Origin: Echinostoma caproni
Lineage: Eukaryota > Platyhelminthes > Trematoda > Plagiorchiida > Echinostomatidae
DNA length: 64,000 bases
Direction of reading: 5' to 3'
NCBI GenBank assembly: GCA_900618425.1
Contig: UZAN01039646.1
Location: 20,858-84,857 of the forward strand
Position 1 is the stretch's first letter. Each line of letters opens with the position of its first letter. The translations under genes and the position numbers were made by a program. Under the pieces are notes generated by a model, which saw only the letters and a program-made list of their open reading frames with translations, made no database searches and was not told where the DNA came from. Below, piece after piece: positions 36,463 to 47,937 of the stretch.

Positions 36463-37130
36463 TCATACCCGTATACCGATAGCTAAGAGTAAAGAGCGCT
36501 TATTCCAAACTTTATCTCGCACTGTCGTGTTATTAGTTTCCTTGTAGCACCGTTGGAATTTGCGCGATCTCAAGGGTCGCAATGAAATTTTAGTACAAAA
36601 GTTACAGCTCAGATTTGAAAAAAGTACTTTGTACAAAGCAGAATGGAAATTCATTCCATGAAGGTGCCACTCTGGATACCGCGAAATTAGTTGCACTGAT
36701 CAGGCTCATTTATGGCAACTGTCACTCTCGAAACGCATTCGCAGAAGACTTTTTTCCCAGATAAAAATTAGTTTGGCATCTCGCGCGAGGTTGGTCTTAG
36801 AAAACGGTTAGACCTCATTATATGCTGTTTTTTCATATTTATGCAGTTTCTGAATGGGTCAACTCCAATGTCAAATTGATTCCATTACCGCCCAGCATAT
36901 GGGATTTTAAGGTAATCAAAATCTTTCCATGTCTTGGAAACAGGGTGGTCAATGGCCTAAGGTGCGGCATGTATAAGAGGAAACTGGCATAGATGCTTGT
37001 CAGTCAACTTGGTGGATTCCATGCAAAACGACCGGCTCCATTGCTCAAAAATGGTGAAGGACAAATGAAACTTTGATAAAGTGAAAGTACAATACCTGTA
37101 CCGTGCTTATGGGCCATTTTTATAAATAAA
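36463..37130 (+). repeat. ~660-bp interspersed repeat, copy 1
   Basis: Shares an ordered series of blocks with 50805-51297: GAATTTGCGCGA, AAAAGTTACAGCTC, AATGTCAAAT, TGTCAGTCAACTTGGTGGAT (about 37000), CAATACCTGTA and a 3' AT-rich ATAAATAAA end. No coding frame or terminal repeat is visible, so it is a non-autonomous retroposon-like repeat of unknown class. Confidence 0.75.
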
Positions 37131-37244
37131 TTTTGTTAATGCTTTTTTTATTGAGGCTTCGTTATTTTGCAAGTGATGCACTGGCAACCGTTGTCGAAAT
37201 TTACAAACTGTACATTTCATTTGCATTCAAATAATCAAATAAAA

Positions 37245-37360
37245 GGGGATATTAGTACAGGTACGTTGCTTCTGCTGTGGGACAACATCTTATTTAATCC
37301 CATGAGTGAGACTGCAACACACTAAACTTTGGGAACAGCAAATGTAATGGAAGTCTGAGT
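37245..37360 (+). repeat. Interspersed repeat, copy 2 (shared with 16.19-16.34 kb)
   Basis: Aligns by eye with 16185-16345 (see that entry). It lies about 115 bases right of the 660-bp repeat, so the two may be one longer element. Confidence 0.55.
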
Positions 37361-37399
37361 GTTGCACGATTTTCATCAATACGTACGATCAACACCTAC

Positions 37400-37469
37400 G
37401 AAATTCACCATGTTATCTCATGAAATATATATATATATATATATATCATGAGATAATATGGTGAATTTT
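37400..37469. repeat. AT-centred palindrome
   Basis: 24-base arms (GAAATTCACCATGTTATCTC... at 37400-37423 and its near-perfect reverse complement at 37446-37469) surround an (AT)n run of about 22 bases. Cruciform- or hairpin-prone. Confidence 0.9.
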
Positions 37470-37625
37470 CTCGTGCATAAGGCAAAGGAAGCGTGAACTG
37501 AAAAGCTAGGAAGTACTGGACAGCTGTTTCGGCTTGGTTGGGTTTCATCGAGAGTGCAAACCCATTGGACCAACCAATGCTTCCTAGCTTTGCAATTCAC
37601 GCTGTATTTCCTTTAAGCACGATGA
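37460..37625 (-). repeat. Hammerhead SINE (family 1) as an inverted pair
   Basis: The left part read on minus is hammerhead H8 followed by TTCCTAGCTTTTCAGTTCAC. The right part (37589-37625) is the same tail on the plus strand (CTTCCTAGCTTTGCAATTCA, CGCTGTATTTCC, AGCACGA). The two halves are head to head with only about 25 bases between them; the tRNA-like heads appear deleted. Confidence 0.65.
37513..37556 (-). ncRNA. Hammerhead motif H8, decayed core and helix II
   Basis: GAAA (37530-37527), ACAGCTGT helix III, GTC and CAGTAC are intact. The first core box is CTCGATGAA and helix II has lost pairing (AACC / AGCC), so activity is unlikely. Confidence 0.6.
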
Positions 37626-37633
37626 AAATCACA

Positions 37634-37661
37634 ATATATATATATATATAGAGAGAGAGAA
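37634..37661. repeat. (TA)n(GA)n microsatellite
   Basis: TA run passing into GA units, directly right of the inverted hammerhead repeat. Confidence 0.9.
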
Positions 37662-40614
37662 TGTTTGTCTGCATTTATCTGCAAAACATACATTGCAACG
37701 ATTCCATACAAATTAGTACTTGTTACCAAATATAGACATGATAAATGATTGAATGGGATCATTGTCTTTCCATGCACTGCTCTGGTGTTTGTGTGTCTGT
37801 CGATCCGCTAATCATCAAGACTCCAAAAAACTAGGCGTAATGTCGTTCTATCACGACTTGCCGGGCGAACGAGATGATCAAGTATCAATTCTTGGGAATT
37901 AGCTATGCCCATTTGTCGTAGCGCACATTACCAGCTTTGCTTTATTGATCGTCGATTTGAGATTTGTCTGTACACAATGGTTCGGGCGTATGACCTCGGG
38001 TAGTGACGCATTTCCGTGCCAATTCTTAAACTTCGTGCGCACTGCGTTTCGTGCGGACAAGCAGACAAAAATATGAAATCTTTATACTACTACTCTTCTG
38101 GTGACTTATCATAACTGATTCGTAAAATCGCAATCGGCATCCCTGTGTCTGTGCCTTTATATTATGTTGTATTATATACTCCATGTAAAATCTTGTCCAC
38201 TTTGATATATACAAGTATTATGTGGCTGCTTTAGGAAAATAAATACCGAGCAATGTGAGCCTCCTCCACACTCATTCTAGAACGTACTGTAGATCAACTG
38301 ATCGCCGGACCCCAACGACAGATCTCAAGGTCATACACATACATACTCAATGAAAGGAGTGTGCAGCATAAATGCAGTTGACAGTTCCCGCTTGGTAGTA
38401 GTATTCGTGCTAGTAATAATATTAGCGGTAGTAGTAGTAGTAGTAGTATTGTGGATAACACAAAGACTGACGTGCTCAAAGATCGCTAAATAAGCTCAGC
38501 TATTAATAAGCGACGAACCCTTTCTCTTCGAAAATCATTGCGTTTGTTGAAAACTAACGCCTCTGGATCTGCACAAAGATGCATGGGGTCAGTTGAATTA
38601 ACTTTCCTGTCCAGCGACGCTTCGTTGTTCCGTCTGATCATGACGCAAAGGGATGACCAGACAAAGCTCAGCTTAATTATGCCCTCTGGGCATTTGGGAA
38701 AATAGACTCGCTTTGATCAACAAAGCCGCAATCTAGTCGTGGGTAATCGGATAGGGCATTGAATGCTGGTTGAATCTTTAGTTAATAAAGCAGATGGAAT
38801 CAAATGGGCGGATGTTATTCAATCAGCGTTGATGAATATCCTGTGTTTCGATCGGATTTAATAAAAGAAGACGTTTGATCACCTGCCTAGATCGATTAAA
38901 CGAAACTATCATAAGTTTTGGTCTCTCCTGCACAGTTTCCAATCACCAGGCCCAGTTGTTCCGTAAGAGAAGAACCAAAATGGAATAATGCTTTAAACAG
39001 TTAGATGTTTACAATTTTTGCTGTTGCTGTTGACACGGCTAAACCAACGTGAACCAGAATAACGGCTATAATTACTATATGTCAAACGTACCTCGCTTAA
39101 CTACAATCTCAAACTTTTTCAATTTGATGTAGAATGGATGCATTCATTCACATTAACCACCCTCCTGGCAAACAGTACGTTTTGTGAAGTCTGTATGCTA
39201 AAAATGAGAGGAAGAAACGTTTCATTGGGTTACAAAGGAGTTCAGTTTCGTAAGCCTTCACATCTGAATTACAACGTGATATGTTGTCTTTTGTCCAATA
39301 GTAATTGATATACCAGTCAACTGATTTTCAAGTTCATTTTGGGGCACGAAAATGATTATCCTCTTCAGTCACAATGCACTGACGGATAAGCCGATCAATT
39401 TTTGAGCTTTACTTCAAGAGGATATGTCATGAGCATCTCGGATCGACTCTTTGTGAATGACGATTATAAAAGCGGTGCTGAAATGTACTCTCAGTATTCA
39501 GGTTAATCCTCGAGTCATCCATTGAGTACTGTTACATTTCGCAAAAATATAATTGGATGGTAGATAGTTCAAACTTCTGCCGCAGCTCGTTCACACTCCT
39601 AATCAAAGCTTAAACTGTTTCCGAGTTTTCACACATATTACCATATATATTATCTGCTGTTTTTGTCTTTTATCGCGAAAAATGGATAGAAGTGTTGTTA
39701 AGTTTTCATAATAAAAGTGTAACAAAATCACACAATTGATGAAGCACTATAGGACCTCCGTTCATCGCCGTACTGTTTTCTTGTTGAACTCTCGCCACCG
39801 TAACCCTAATTCGTCATTGAAAGCCTCTGGTTCATAGCTGCCCCGTTCCTTAATAGCAAATGAACCTTAGTTTGATAACCAGTGGATAAAAACTAAAAGC
39901 GTTTTATTCTTTTTTTCAACGATAAACCTGCACTAGAACATTTAACATGCTAGGATCCAGCGTGTATCACTTAACACACCGCAACGGATATTTTCTGTGC
40001 AAACTCAAATATCTTTCCACATAACCAAACGGTATCAAGGTTACTGAAATTATGAATACAGGACCATTTTATCCGGTGGAAGTACTATATTTGAACACCA
40101 ACCACAATGGTAGCAATTACTAAAGTTTTCAGACGGATCTGAAATAAAGGGGAGTCTCTTGGTTTGTGTCACAATCCAATAAACTCCAACCGAACAGTTG
40201 CAAGCCTAATCTTATATATGATACATTTTATATCTGTAGGGGCCTTGGTTAGGAAGAACACAGGTCACTGGAAAGGAGGGGGCTGATTATAATTATGTCA
40301 AAACAATTTGCAGGTTTAGCGGACGAAATACGGATCAATAAACATTAGGCCTTTCAATACTGGCGAGGTCGGTAGCGAAGCCAACCAGTTACATACCATC
40401 CGATGCGAGTGAGCTGCGGCATGATTTAACTTTCAACACAATAAGTCGGTGTGCATATCACAAACAGTCACCATCTAGTTTACAGTATTATTTTCAGTTG
40501 GCCCATTCGAAATTTTACGGCACCGGACACGGTTGACGGTATTGGGTGTGGGCTGCACTCCTTGGGAAATATTTACCATCCCACCAGCTAAATTCATCTG
40601 TATGCGATGGAAAT
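37662..40614. other. Unannotated stretch
   Basis: GTA microsatellite at 38427-38448; nothing else recognised. Confidence 0.4.
38427..38448. repeat. (GTA)n microsatellite
   Basis: About seven GTA units. Confidence 0.9.
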
Positions 40615-40639
40615 ACTCTTGATGACCGACGAGCAGCAC

Positions 40640-40685
40640 AACACGAGCAGCTGTATTATCCCGTTTGGGACTCGTCAGTAATGCG
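40640..40685 (-). ncRNA. Hammerhead motif H9, decayed
   Basis: CTGACGAG (40678-40671) and helix II GTCCC / GGGAT are recognisable, but GAAA is altered to AATA and the cleavage triplet is lost. Confidence 0.55.
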
Positions 40686-40815
40686 CACTTCCTGTGTCCC
40701 CGTCAGGACTCGAAATGCGAGATGACAACTATGTCCAACGTATCTCAGGACTAGTGGCTTCATCTCCCAACTCGAAGGTTCACGTTTGGAATCCTCTCAG
40801 AGACACCAAATGTAT

Positions 40816-40862
40816 GCATTACTAACGAGTCCCGAACAGGACGAAACATTTTTTCAATGCTT
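40816..40862 (+). ncRNA. Hammerhead motif H10, partly decayed
   Basis: Helix II GTCC / GGAC with loop CGAACA is perfect and GAAA is intact (40843-40846). The core reads CTAACGAG (G to A) and the cleavage site is TTC. GCATT (40816-40820) can pair with AATGC (40856-40860) as helix I. Confidence 0.6.
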
Positions 40863-40905
40863 TTTGTCGGTCATCACGAAGATTTTCATCGAATTTATGG
40901 TCATT

Positions 40906-43857
40906 ACATAAATAGAAAAAGATGGAACTCTCATCACGTCCGTCTTCGAAAATCAACGGTGTTTCAGACATTTTCTATTTTAATCAATTATGAGCTTGAT
41001 TAAACGCCTTTTTTCCACACTTTCTAACTTAGTTGTAAACATTACCTAATCAAATGAGCGAACTGGAAGAGGGGAATGCTTTTGATCTTCTGCGTCCATA
41101 GCTCCCTAATGCAGCAAAGTCCGTGGGATGTGTGATCTGTAGTTTTGCTGTTCACTTGCAATAAAGCTAAGGTTCCTCTATCTATCAATTCCGTATCCAT
41201 TTAACTTTGGTGCCACATAATATGAATGCAACTAGAAGCGTTTGTTAAAAACGAAAGAGTAATTACGGTCTCCTCATTCGAACTAATTCCCCAGAATTCT
41301 TAGATTTTTTATCAGGGACTTTGATTGTTGAACAGTAAATCAAAGAGATGAATTATACATCGACCGGTGACTTCAACAATTGTACTGGAAAAAGGAATTT
41401 CGGAGAAAAATGTAGACGATGAATGAGTATGATTCAGCTGTGAGGCCACACCATACCGGGTCAGTAAGGCCTGCCCGGAAAGATCAAGCCTTTGCATTCG
41501 GTTCAAAACACAGGCAGCATTCTGCACTAAAGCTCTTAGAAATAGGCTATCTCAAACCGATCATTCGATAGGAAATCAAACGACTTCACCCAACTCAAAA
41601 TCGGAGATACTCAAGATTAACCCAGTTGAAAGAGAACATTTTCGTTATATATTGTCTGTTAAGTTCACCGGTAAATTTTTCATCACTTCATTTTAAAATC
41701 GGTACGTGTGTGAGAGAGAGAGCGTGCGCGAGCAATCGAGAGAGCGAGCAAGAATAGCTGCTCTTTTCAATTCCCGAGTGTCTTTGCTGACACATGGACA
41801 TGCCCGTACAGTTGGATCGGTGCGAGATCCCCCGAAGTTCGGAACAACAGCAACAGCAACGCACACTCACCGTCACCACCACGGGTACTCAACTGACAAG
41901 TTACGTTTTATATGTCCCCGTAGATGTGGTTATTGTCACACCCACACCCTGTTCATTCAGCCTTGCCCATCGCTATTTGTTCTCGGTAGATGTGAGCCAA
42001 ATCACTGCAGTAGTTCAGTGTAGTAATTCCAAAGATTTGCACACGTCAGTCATACTACACTTGAGAAGACATTTGTTCCGCCAATCAATCATGCCCAACT
42101 CTGTGTGTGTTGCGTATGCACTCATGCGTCGGCAGAGAACCATCCATGAACCTAATTACCTCGGGTTATTTGTACATGGTAAATTGAAAAAACGGCATGA
42201 ACACTGTCAGCATCCCAAAAAAAAACGAATATATCAAGAGTTCTAACCGATGCAGCCAAAAAAAGAGGAAATGACAATAACGATATACCGTCGAATGCAC
42301 ATTGTTTGGAGCGAATCAATGTCCTTTGTTGCAGAGAGTTGTCAATTGGACACGTGCGTCAGGCACAACGAGAACTTGTCGAAACGAATTCGTAAACTAC
42401 AGGTGAGGAAATAAGTGCAGGATATGAATTCCCTACAACTTCGATAATTGAGGTCAGTTTACTGACTCGATTCGAACCAGTGATGCACGGACACCGGGTA
42501 CCAAAAAGCAGTTCGTACACTTGGGAAGAGGCAGTTCAAAATAAACGATGCCTGAGCAATTCATTGTCAAAATACTTCAATGTGGACAGAAAAATTTTAC
42601 CTGGCAGAGCAATTGTCGACTACGAGTGCTGAGAAGAGTTTATTCCATTTCTCGAAGTTTCTTTCAATTCGCCAATGACTATTGATATTTTTTATTCATA
42701 TTTAGTTATATGGGCTAGTTCATCCCCAGGTGGTGAAGCTGGGCAGTTCATTTTGTAATAGCACCCTGGTGCAAAGTGCGTCAGGAAGTCTATCACTGTC
42801 CGGAAAGCTCCTGAGAATTAGCCAGGATAGCTTAAATAGTTTACACCTTTGATTAGCAACTCCTCATTCAAGGATTCGAAAGTGAGTGCCTTTGAATGAT
42901 ATCCACTGCTGGTGATATATAACAAAATTTAAAGCTGTCGGCCAGCCACTTCGGTGATTTTCAGTGAGCGGCAACGTGTTGAACTGCATATTTTACTCCC
43001 GAGTAGATTAAGGAATGACGCATGGCCAAAGCGGATTCCGAAACGTGATGAAAAGGATTGATCCAGCAAAATTTCTACCGCGCTGCATTAATAAATGATC
43101 AGTCAAGCAAATACCAAATGTGCAAACCTCAAAATGGATCTCAGAACAGCTCGAGAATAAGACCGGGGGGTTCCAATGAGCGTAAGACACATAAATGAGT
43201 TTCGACTCAAATAACACACCCACGTTCACGAGGCACTCAAACTAGTCAAAGGTGAGCGGTCAGGTTACGACTTAGACAAACTGGTTCCGGGCGAGTAATA
43301 ACCAAATATAGTCGAACAATGGAATTTTAACGTGAATATGCATTTGAGGTAAAGCGTCAAAGTTCGTGTGTGTCTATGTTTCGAGTGGTGTTGCACGAGT
43401 GAAACGTGCAACTTATGGAATAGATTGAAATATAGTTCGTGTCTGGGTTTCGCGAGAAGAGTTTCACAGATCGATAAATATAGCATGAAAGATTCACCCC
43501 CAGATACAGCTTCAGGTAAATACCGTAAACTGGGAGTGATTGGAGTAATGCTTATGAAAGCATCATACTAAAACACCGTGATCTCGTGTATCGTTCTAAT
43601 AATTTGGAAAGACGTAAACCGTAAAGAATTCGATGAAACAGATGTGCAATTCAACAGCATCCCCGAAAAGGTAGCTGGTAAAAATCTACAGAAAACGCGG
43701 TCTACATTCGTCATGCAATGAATTCAGTTGTTAATCAACAAAATCGGTCGTCTACAAAGATATACAGAACCTCTTCGAGCAGCGCTACGATCGACCAACT
43801 ATTTGCACTTAAAGCTCTGTACAATGTCCTGGTTTGCATTTCTACTGTATGTGTTAT
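40906..43857. other. Unannotated stretch
   Basis: The longest ATG-started open frame outside mobile elements (150 codons, 41794-42246, plus) lies here and is listed separately. Nothing else recognised. Confidence 0.35.
41794..42246 (+). CDS. 150-codon open frame, unknown, probably chance
   Basis: Starts at ATG, contains a short glutamine run from CAG/CAA repeats (SSEQQQQQRTL), Thr/Val-rich middle, and a basic end (KLKKRHEHCQHPKKKR). No recognised domain, signal peptide or splice context. A second plus frame (41706-42023) overlaps it almost completely, which argues against selection on either. Confidence 0.12.
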   Translation: MDMPVQLDRCEIPRSSEQQQQQRTLTVTTTGTQLTSYVLYVPVDVVIVTPTPCSFSLAHRYLFSVDVSQITAVVQCSNSKDLHTSVILHLRRHLFRQSIMPNSVCVAYALMRRQRTIHEPNYLGLFVHGKLKKRHEHCQHPKKKRIYQEF

Positions 43858-43859
43858 TT

Positions 43860-43885
43860 GTCTGTCTGTCTGTCTGTCTGTCTGT
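43860..43885. repeat. (CTGT)n microsatellite
   Basis: Six to seven tetranucleotide units abutting the 3' end of the adjacent SINE. Confidence 0.95.
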
Positions 43886-43886
43886 T

Positions 43887-44045
43887 CTTTTACTTCCTTT
43901 TTTATTTTTATTGAATATACAAATATACAGACAACATTCAGGAAGAGGGACCACGGCTGGGAAGACGGGTGGTGGTGGAGCGGTTCGAACCCGGAACTCA
44001 CAGGTCACAAGTTGGTAATCTAAGCACTTGGCCACCACCGCCCCT
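43887..44045 (-). mobile_element. tRNA-derived SINE, family with GGAAGTAAAA tail, copy 1
   Basis: Minus strand: GGTGGTGGCCAAGTGCTTAG (A box at 44034-44020), GGGTTCGAACCG (B box at 43992-43981), then a body and a tail containing TTCAATAAAAATA and GGAAGTAAAAG. Copies 2 and 3 (47.17 and 56.77 kb) share the tail. Pol III-type SINE; its partner LINE is unknown. Confidence 0.72.
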
Positions 44046-45479
44046 CGAATAAATCTGGCCTTCATCTTTACTTGAGCCGCTTCGTTCATTGGTTTTGTTT
44101 TGTCCCCAGAACAACAAATAGTTAAAAAGAGACCATTTTCTTATTCAATAAGATTTGAAATCAGGCCGCATCAAGTCGTGTAACTGGTTCCCGCATCGCC
44201 CCGTCCTTTCCTCGGGTCGAAAGTGACAGTTCTTTCAGTGAATTTCACAAATATTGACAAACCTGGATTTTAATCGATCTTTATCTGCTTTGTACTTGCA
44301 TTGTAAATCATTAACTCCGAATTCCATTCAACCCGTTTCACTTTGGTCACTCGTGTTCGTTCTTTCTGGCCAAGAATAATCAGATAGAGGGAGTGGGTTT
44401 AGATATAACGCATATATAAGAACACGTGTATTACGTAAATAGTATACTGATTTTAGCGGTGAGTCTGATAAAAAGGAGCAGAACGGAAAGTTCAACTGCG
44501 GATCCATTCGGGGTTATTATTCTCAGTGTCGGTTTGAAGGTTTGTTTCCTCGGGAAATCCAGTTTCATTTGTATAGACTGGCAACATTTCGCAATAATAG
44601 AACCGTTGTACTCAAATCCGGACTGTTTGTTTGTGGCTGACCTGGATTCGCAAAGTTCCTCCTCTAGTAGAGCAGTCCGGGGAAATTGTTATTCCATGCA
44701 CTCGTTTTACAAACTTGTTCACCAAATGATAACAACTACAAAATGTGTTGACCTTGAAAGATGCATAAAGTTACCCATTTGCTTCAATAGTAAACCAAGA
44801 CAGCTGTTATTGGTTCTCAGACTAGTTGTTTTTGTTTGTGGTTTTTCAATCCTAAAGTAGAGGACTATTTCTCTCGGGATTTGAAATTCTGTTTAAAAAC
44901 AGTACCTTTTAACCAAAAAGCATCTCTCCCAAATAACAACGGTTCCCTAAGTGCATGCATGAATTACTGCTGTTGAAGTCAGTCGCAAGATAAGCAAATG
45001 TAAATATCAGAATTATATGAAAACGCTGAAATCCCTTATCGTTTTGGTGGTCTGATAGTGGTACTGGTCAAGCGGTTTCGGACACCAACTTATCGTCCAC
45101 CAACACTGCCCAACTTAGCCGGTTTTCTATGCATAACTGGCTGTTTCTTGAAAAGTAATTTTATTGTATACATATATATATATATCTTGGGCTGAGCAAC
45201 GAAAAATAACACAAATTAGCCCTACTTTCCGAAGACTAACAAATGTCATTTGACGTAGAGTGTGGTAAATTAACTTGTGGAATATTCAAAATGACTAAGA
45301 GATTCGAACTGCGTTGAAAATCGTTTAAACGATCAAGATTCTCTGTAGTCCGGTGCCAAGTATGTGAAGAATCTGAACGGATTCAGAAGATGGTGATTTC
45401 CTGTAGAAGATTTCCAATGACTTTTGTTGCACTAAAATCAATCTCGATTAAAACATCTGGATCCCGTAATGAATTTGAA
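44046..45479. other. Unannotated stretch
   Basis: A 144-codon plus-strand frame (44426-44860) opens with GTG, not ATG, and has no recognised domain; I do not call it. AT run near 45172. Confidence 0.35.
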
Positions 45480-45700
45480 CAGGCAAGTCAGAAGAAAAAC
45501 ACTGCGAGAGGAATTCGCACGTCACTTGGTTGAAGGCGGCCACAGAGTAGACCTTACGAACGCGTTCTCGGTTTGGTTACGTCATTGAGACAAACACCGA
45601 CTAAGGATACTCGAGGCATTATCGATCGCTCAAAACAAACTCACACTGTGCATCCAAAAACGTATGACCTTTACCCTTGGCCTACCCTGACTGTAACCAC
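45480..45700 (+). mobile_element. Penelope-like element remnant D: GIY-YIG domain C-terminus
   Basis: Plus-strand reading: EEFARHLVEGGHRVDLTNAF (about 45515-45575), SVW, a stop a few codons later, then RILEALSIAQNKLTLCIQK and MTFTLGLP (45605-45690). The pattern of a GH-x-V-D/N-x4-AF block, an EALxIxxxxxxLCxQK block and a terminal LGLP matches the C-terminal half of Penelope GIY-YIG endonucleases. It differs in sequence from remnants A and C, so it is another lineage and the only Penelope remnant here on the plus strand. Confidence 0.6.
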
Positions 45701-46429
45701 TCACGTGCATCACACACACTGTACACAACCACACACACATACACACACATGGGTAATACTAACTAGATTTCTTAATTCGCTTCATTCGTCTATCTTGTTC
45801 GATGTTATACGTACGCGACCGATGAGAGTAAACGAAAGGAATTCCTCTCCCAGTGTTTATCTTCTGACTTGCCTGTCCAATCTATATTACTCATTGTATT
45901 CTGTCTTCATGTAATCTTGTTGCTGGGACTCAGTCTCCACGTTTCGCCCTTCATATCCATTGATCTTTTGGATGCCGAAACATGTTAATTGAACTAGAAT
46001 TTTACTCCCTAATTTTGGGCTGATTTATGGAACGAAATTCGTAAACGCGCCTATCGTTTTTCAGCTTATCCATGCAAAATAAACATTGCTTGAATTTATG
46101 TTTTTATAGCTTTTGTCTTCAATTAGTATCCGACTGAGTAGTTACTCTATGGTAAATGCCTTATGCGAAAAATGCTCAATTTTAGAATTCAAGTACAGTG
46201 AACAGTGGGAAAAAATGGTAACGTTATAATCTTGGAGAAAATAATGTGAAATACTCCCTATCACTTCTAATGGAAGCAAGGTCAAGATGGCAGTCAAAAT
46301 TTTATTGTGAAAATACTTACAGGCGTTTGTTTGTTTGTTTTTGTCCCATAGGACTTTTCATACAACTGGATTGATTTACGGATCATACATAGAGGTAAGG
46401 GGTTTCACAAATTGTCATTATTTCGTGCA
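45701..46429. other. Unannotated stretch
   Basis: A CA-rich segment (45710-45750) and nothing else recognised. Confidence 0.4.
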
Positions 46430-46890
46430 CTGCTACAGAAGTCGAAATTTCATCTAGTTTATGCTTGAAAGAATGAATTGTGGCCGCCAAAACAACGGGT
46501 GGTGGTAAAGAATTCCAAATACTGTATAGTCTGAGGACAATTATTGAATGACACCGGTATTTCAGTCGATAGTCTTACAGCACTAATATGAATGAATGCC
46601 CCCTTGGGTGATTGTTGGGCGACAATTTGAACAGTGAACGATAGGGATGACCAGGGTTCTGCATTATTTGATACACCAAAATCAAGCAGCCTCGCATTCG
46701 GCAATACAGTATGGAGTACAATCCAAATTATGTTAGTCTTCCTACATCAGTTTTGGAATGCAGTCCCTTGATCATTTTGGTGGCCATTCTTTATGGAAGT
46801 TCCGGAGTAGTACGACCGTGTTGCAGCTGTGGATTGAGTGGCTTACTCTTTTCCAGCGTGGAAGGAAAGTGGCCTAGTTCAGTTGCTTAA
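46430..46890 (-). mobile_element. CR1/L2-type LINE remnant: C-terminal end of reverse transcriptase protein
   Basis: Across shifting minus-strand frames the familiar LINE C-terminus appears. KMIKGLHSKTDVGRL is followed by FGLYSILYCRMRGCLILVYQ (the LGLxSLxxRRxRGDLIxxYK block). Then come RGHSFILV and WNSLPPPVVLAATIHSFKHK (the WNSLPxxVVxAxSxxSFKxxLD block, about 46525-46465). This region follows the RT domain in many CR1/L2/nimb-type elements. Only about 150 codons remain, with several frameshifts. It differs from the TTGAC-tailed LINEs above. Confidence 0.72.
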
Positions 46891-47170
46891 TTGCGAGTTG
46901 TTGTACAAGAAACATCTCACTAGCATTAAAAAAAAGGTTTCCGCAGTGAGTTGAAAATATAATACTCGGGTTTCATTGCTCATAAACTTACTACTTTCAC
47001 TTTCACGATAAAAGCGGTGCATAATATTTGTTGCTGAACTCTCAGCCACCTTCTTCGGCTAGACACTGCCAAGTGTACCGATTTCTCTTTTGTGTAAAAA
47101 TTAACTCCTACTAAAATACTCAGTTTATTGACATCCCTCATGCGATTTCTATTCTTTCTTTCCTCATCAG
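46891..47170. other. Short unannotated spacer
   Basis: Nothing recognised. Confidence 0.3.
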
Positions 47171-47362
47171 TTTTACTTCCTTTTATTGAATACACAAAGA
47201 CCAAATTTTTGGGAAGAGGAAATCGGCCAATCAAAGCGCTGCCGTACAACACAGAAATGGGGAAGTTAGGCGGTGGTGTGGTTGATGTGATTCGAGCACA
47301 AGTCCTTCGGAGTGACAATTGGGTGACGTTATCACCGGGCCACTACCATCATCACCACCCGG
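47171..47362 (-). mobile_element. tRNA-derived SINE, GGAAGTAAAA-tail family, copy 2
   Basis: Minus strand: GGTAGTGGCCCGGTGATAAC head, GAAGGACTTGTGCTCGAATC (B-box-like), CACCGCC, a body with TTTGATTGGC, and a tail TTCAATAAAAGGAAGTAAAA (47190-47171). It matches copy 3 at 56.77 kb closely through head, body and tail. Confidence 0.78.
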
Positions 47363-47937
47363 GGGTTAATTGGGTAAGGTTATCTAAACCAAGACCTAGA
47401 GATCCGGACCTCGAACCCGGCCGCTACTAACACCCATCTTCTATATCCGTGTATTTTCCCCAAGGGGGCCTTTCATTGGCCGTTGCCATTTTCCAGAAAG
47501 TTGATTGTCTATTTGTTCAAAAAAATAATCACAAATGAAGTAAAATCATGGGTATTTTAAAAACATAACGAAGCTTGACACAGTCGCAACTATTTGTTAT
47601 TGTTTTGTTTTGTAATCTTTCCTGGTCTCTCCAAATTGCAAGTATTTTTATGATTGTATTTGTTGAGGGATTGTGCGTAGACTGTTACCAAACTTCCGCG
47701 AGCTAGAAATAACTCGCTTATTTGGCGGCTTTCTTTTCTAGTTTTTACCCTTCGGAATAATTGTTTTACCGCCCTCTTCATTGTAAACCGGTTCTCGTAA
47801 TAAGTGCCCAAAATGGATAATTTGGGCAAATAAAGATTACCTTGATACAATTTGACCTTTAAACGAATATACGAGATTTTGGGGTCAGTTTAATTGGGGA
47901 AGATTTTTGAGGGAGCAAGCCTTTTGCATGCCGCGAT
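47363..47937. other. Unannotated spacer
   Basis: Contains a TCGAACCCGG box near 47410 that may be a piece of another SINE head; otherwise nothing. Confidence 0.3.

Larger units (their letters stand above)
40615..40905. repeat. Inverted head-to-head pair of family 2 hammerhead SINEs
   Basis: Left arm (40615-40700): GATGACCGAC, hammerhead H9 on minus, GCATTACTG, GTGTCCCCGTCAGGACTCGAA. Right arm (40760-40905): plus-strand tRNA-like head (GTTTGGAATCC, CAGAGACACC), GCATTACT, hammerhead H10, GTCGGTCATCACGAAG. The outer ends GATGACCGAC / GTCGGTCATC are exact reverse complements. Confidence 0.72.

Noticed and set aside
43735..44089. Frames with TDRQTDRQ repeats near 43.86 kb
   Set aside because: Translation of the CTGT microsatellite and the adjacent SINE.
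44426..44860. 144-codon plus frame
   Set aside because: No ATG at the start, no domain, no splice or promoter context; consistent with chance.
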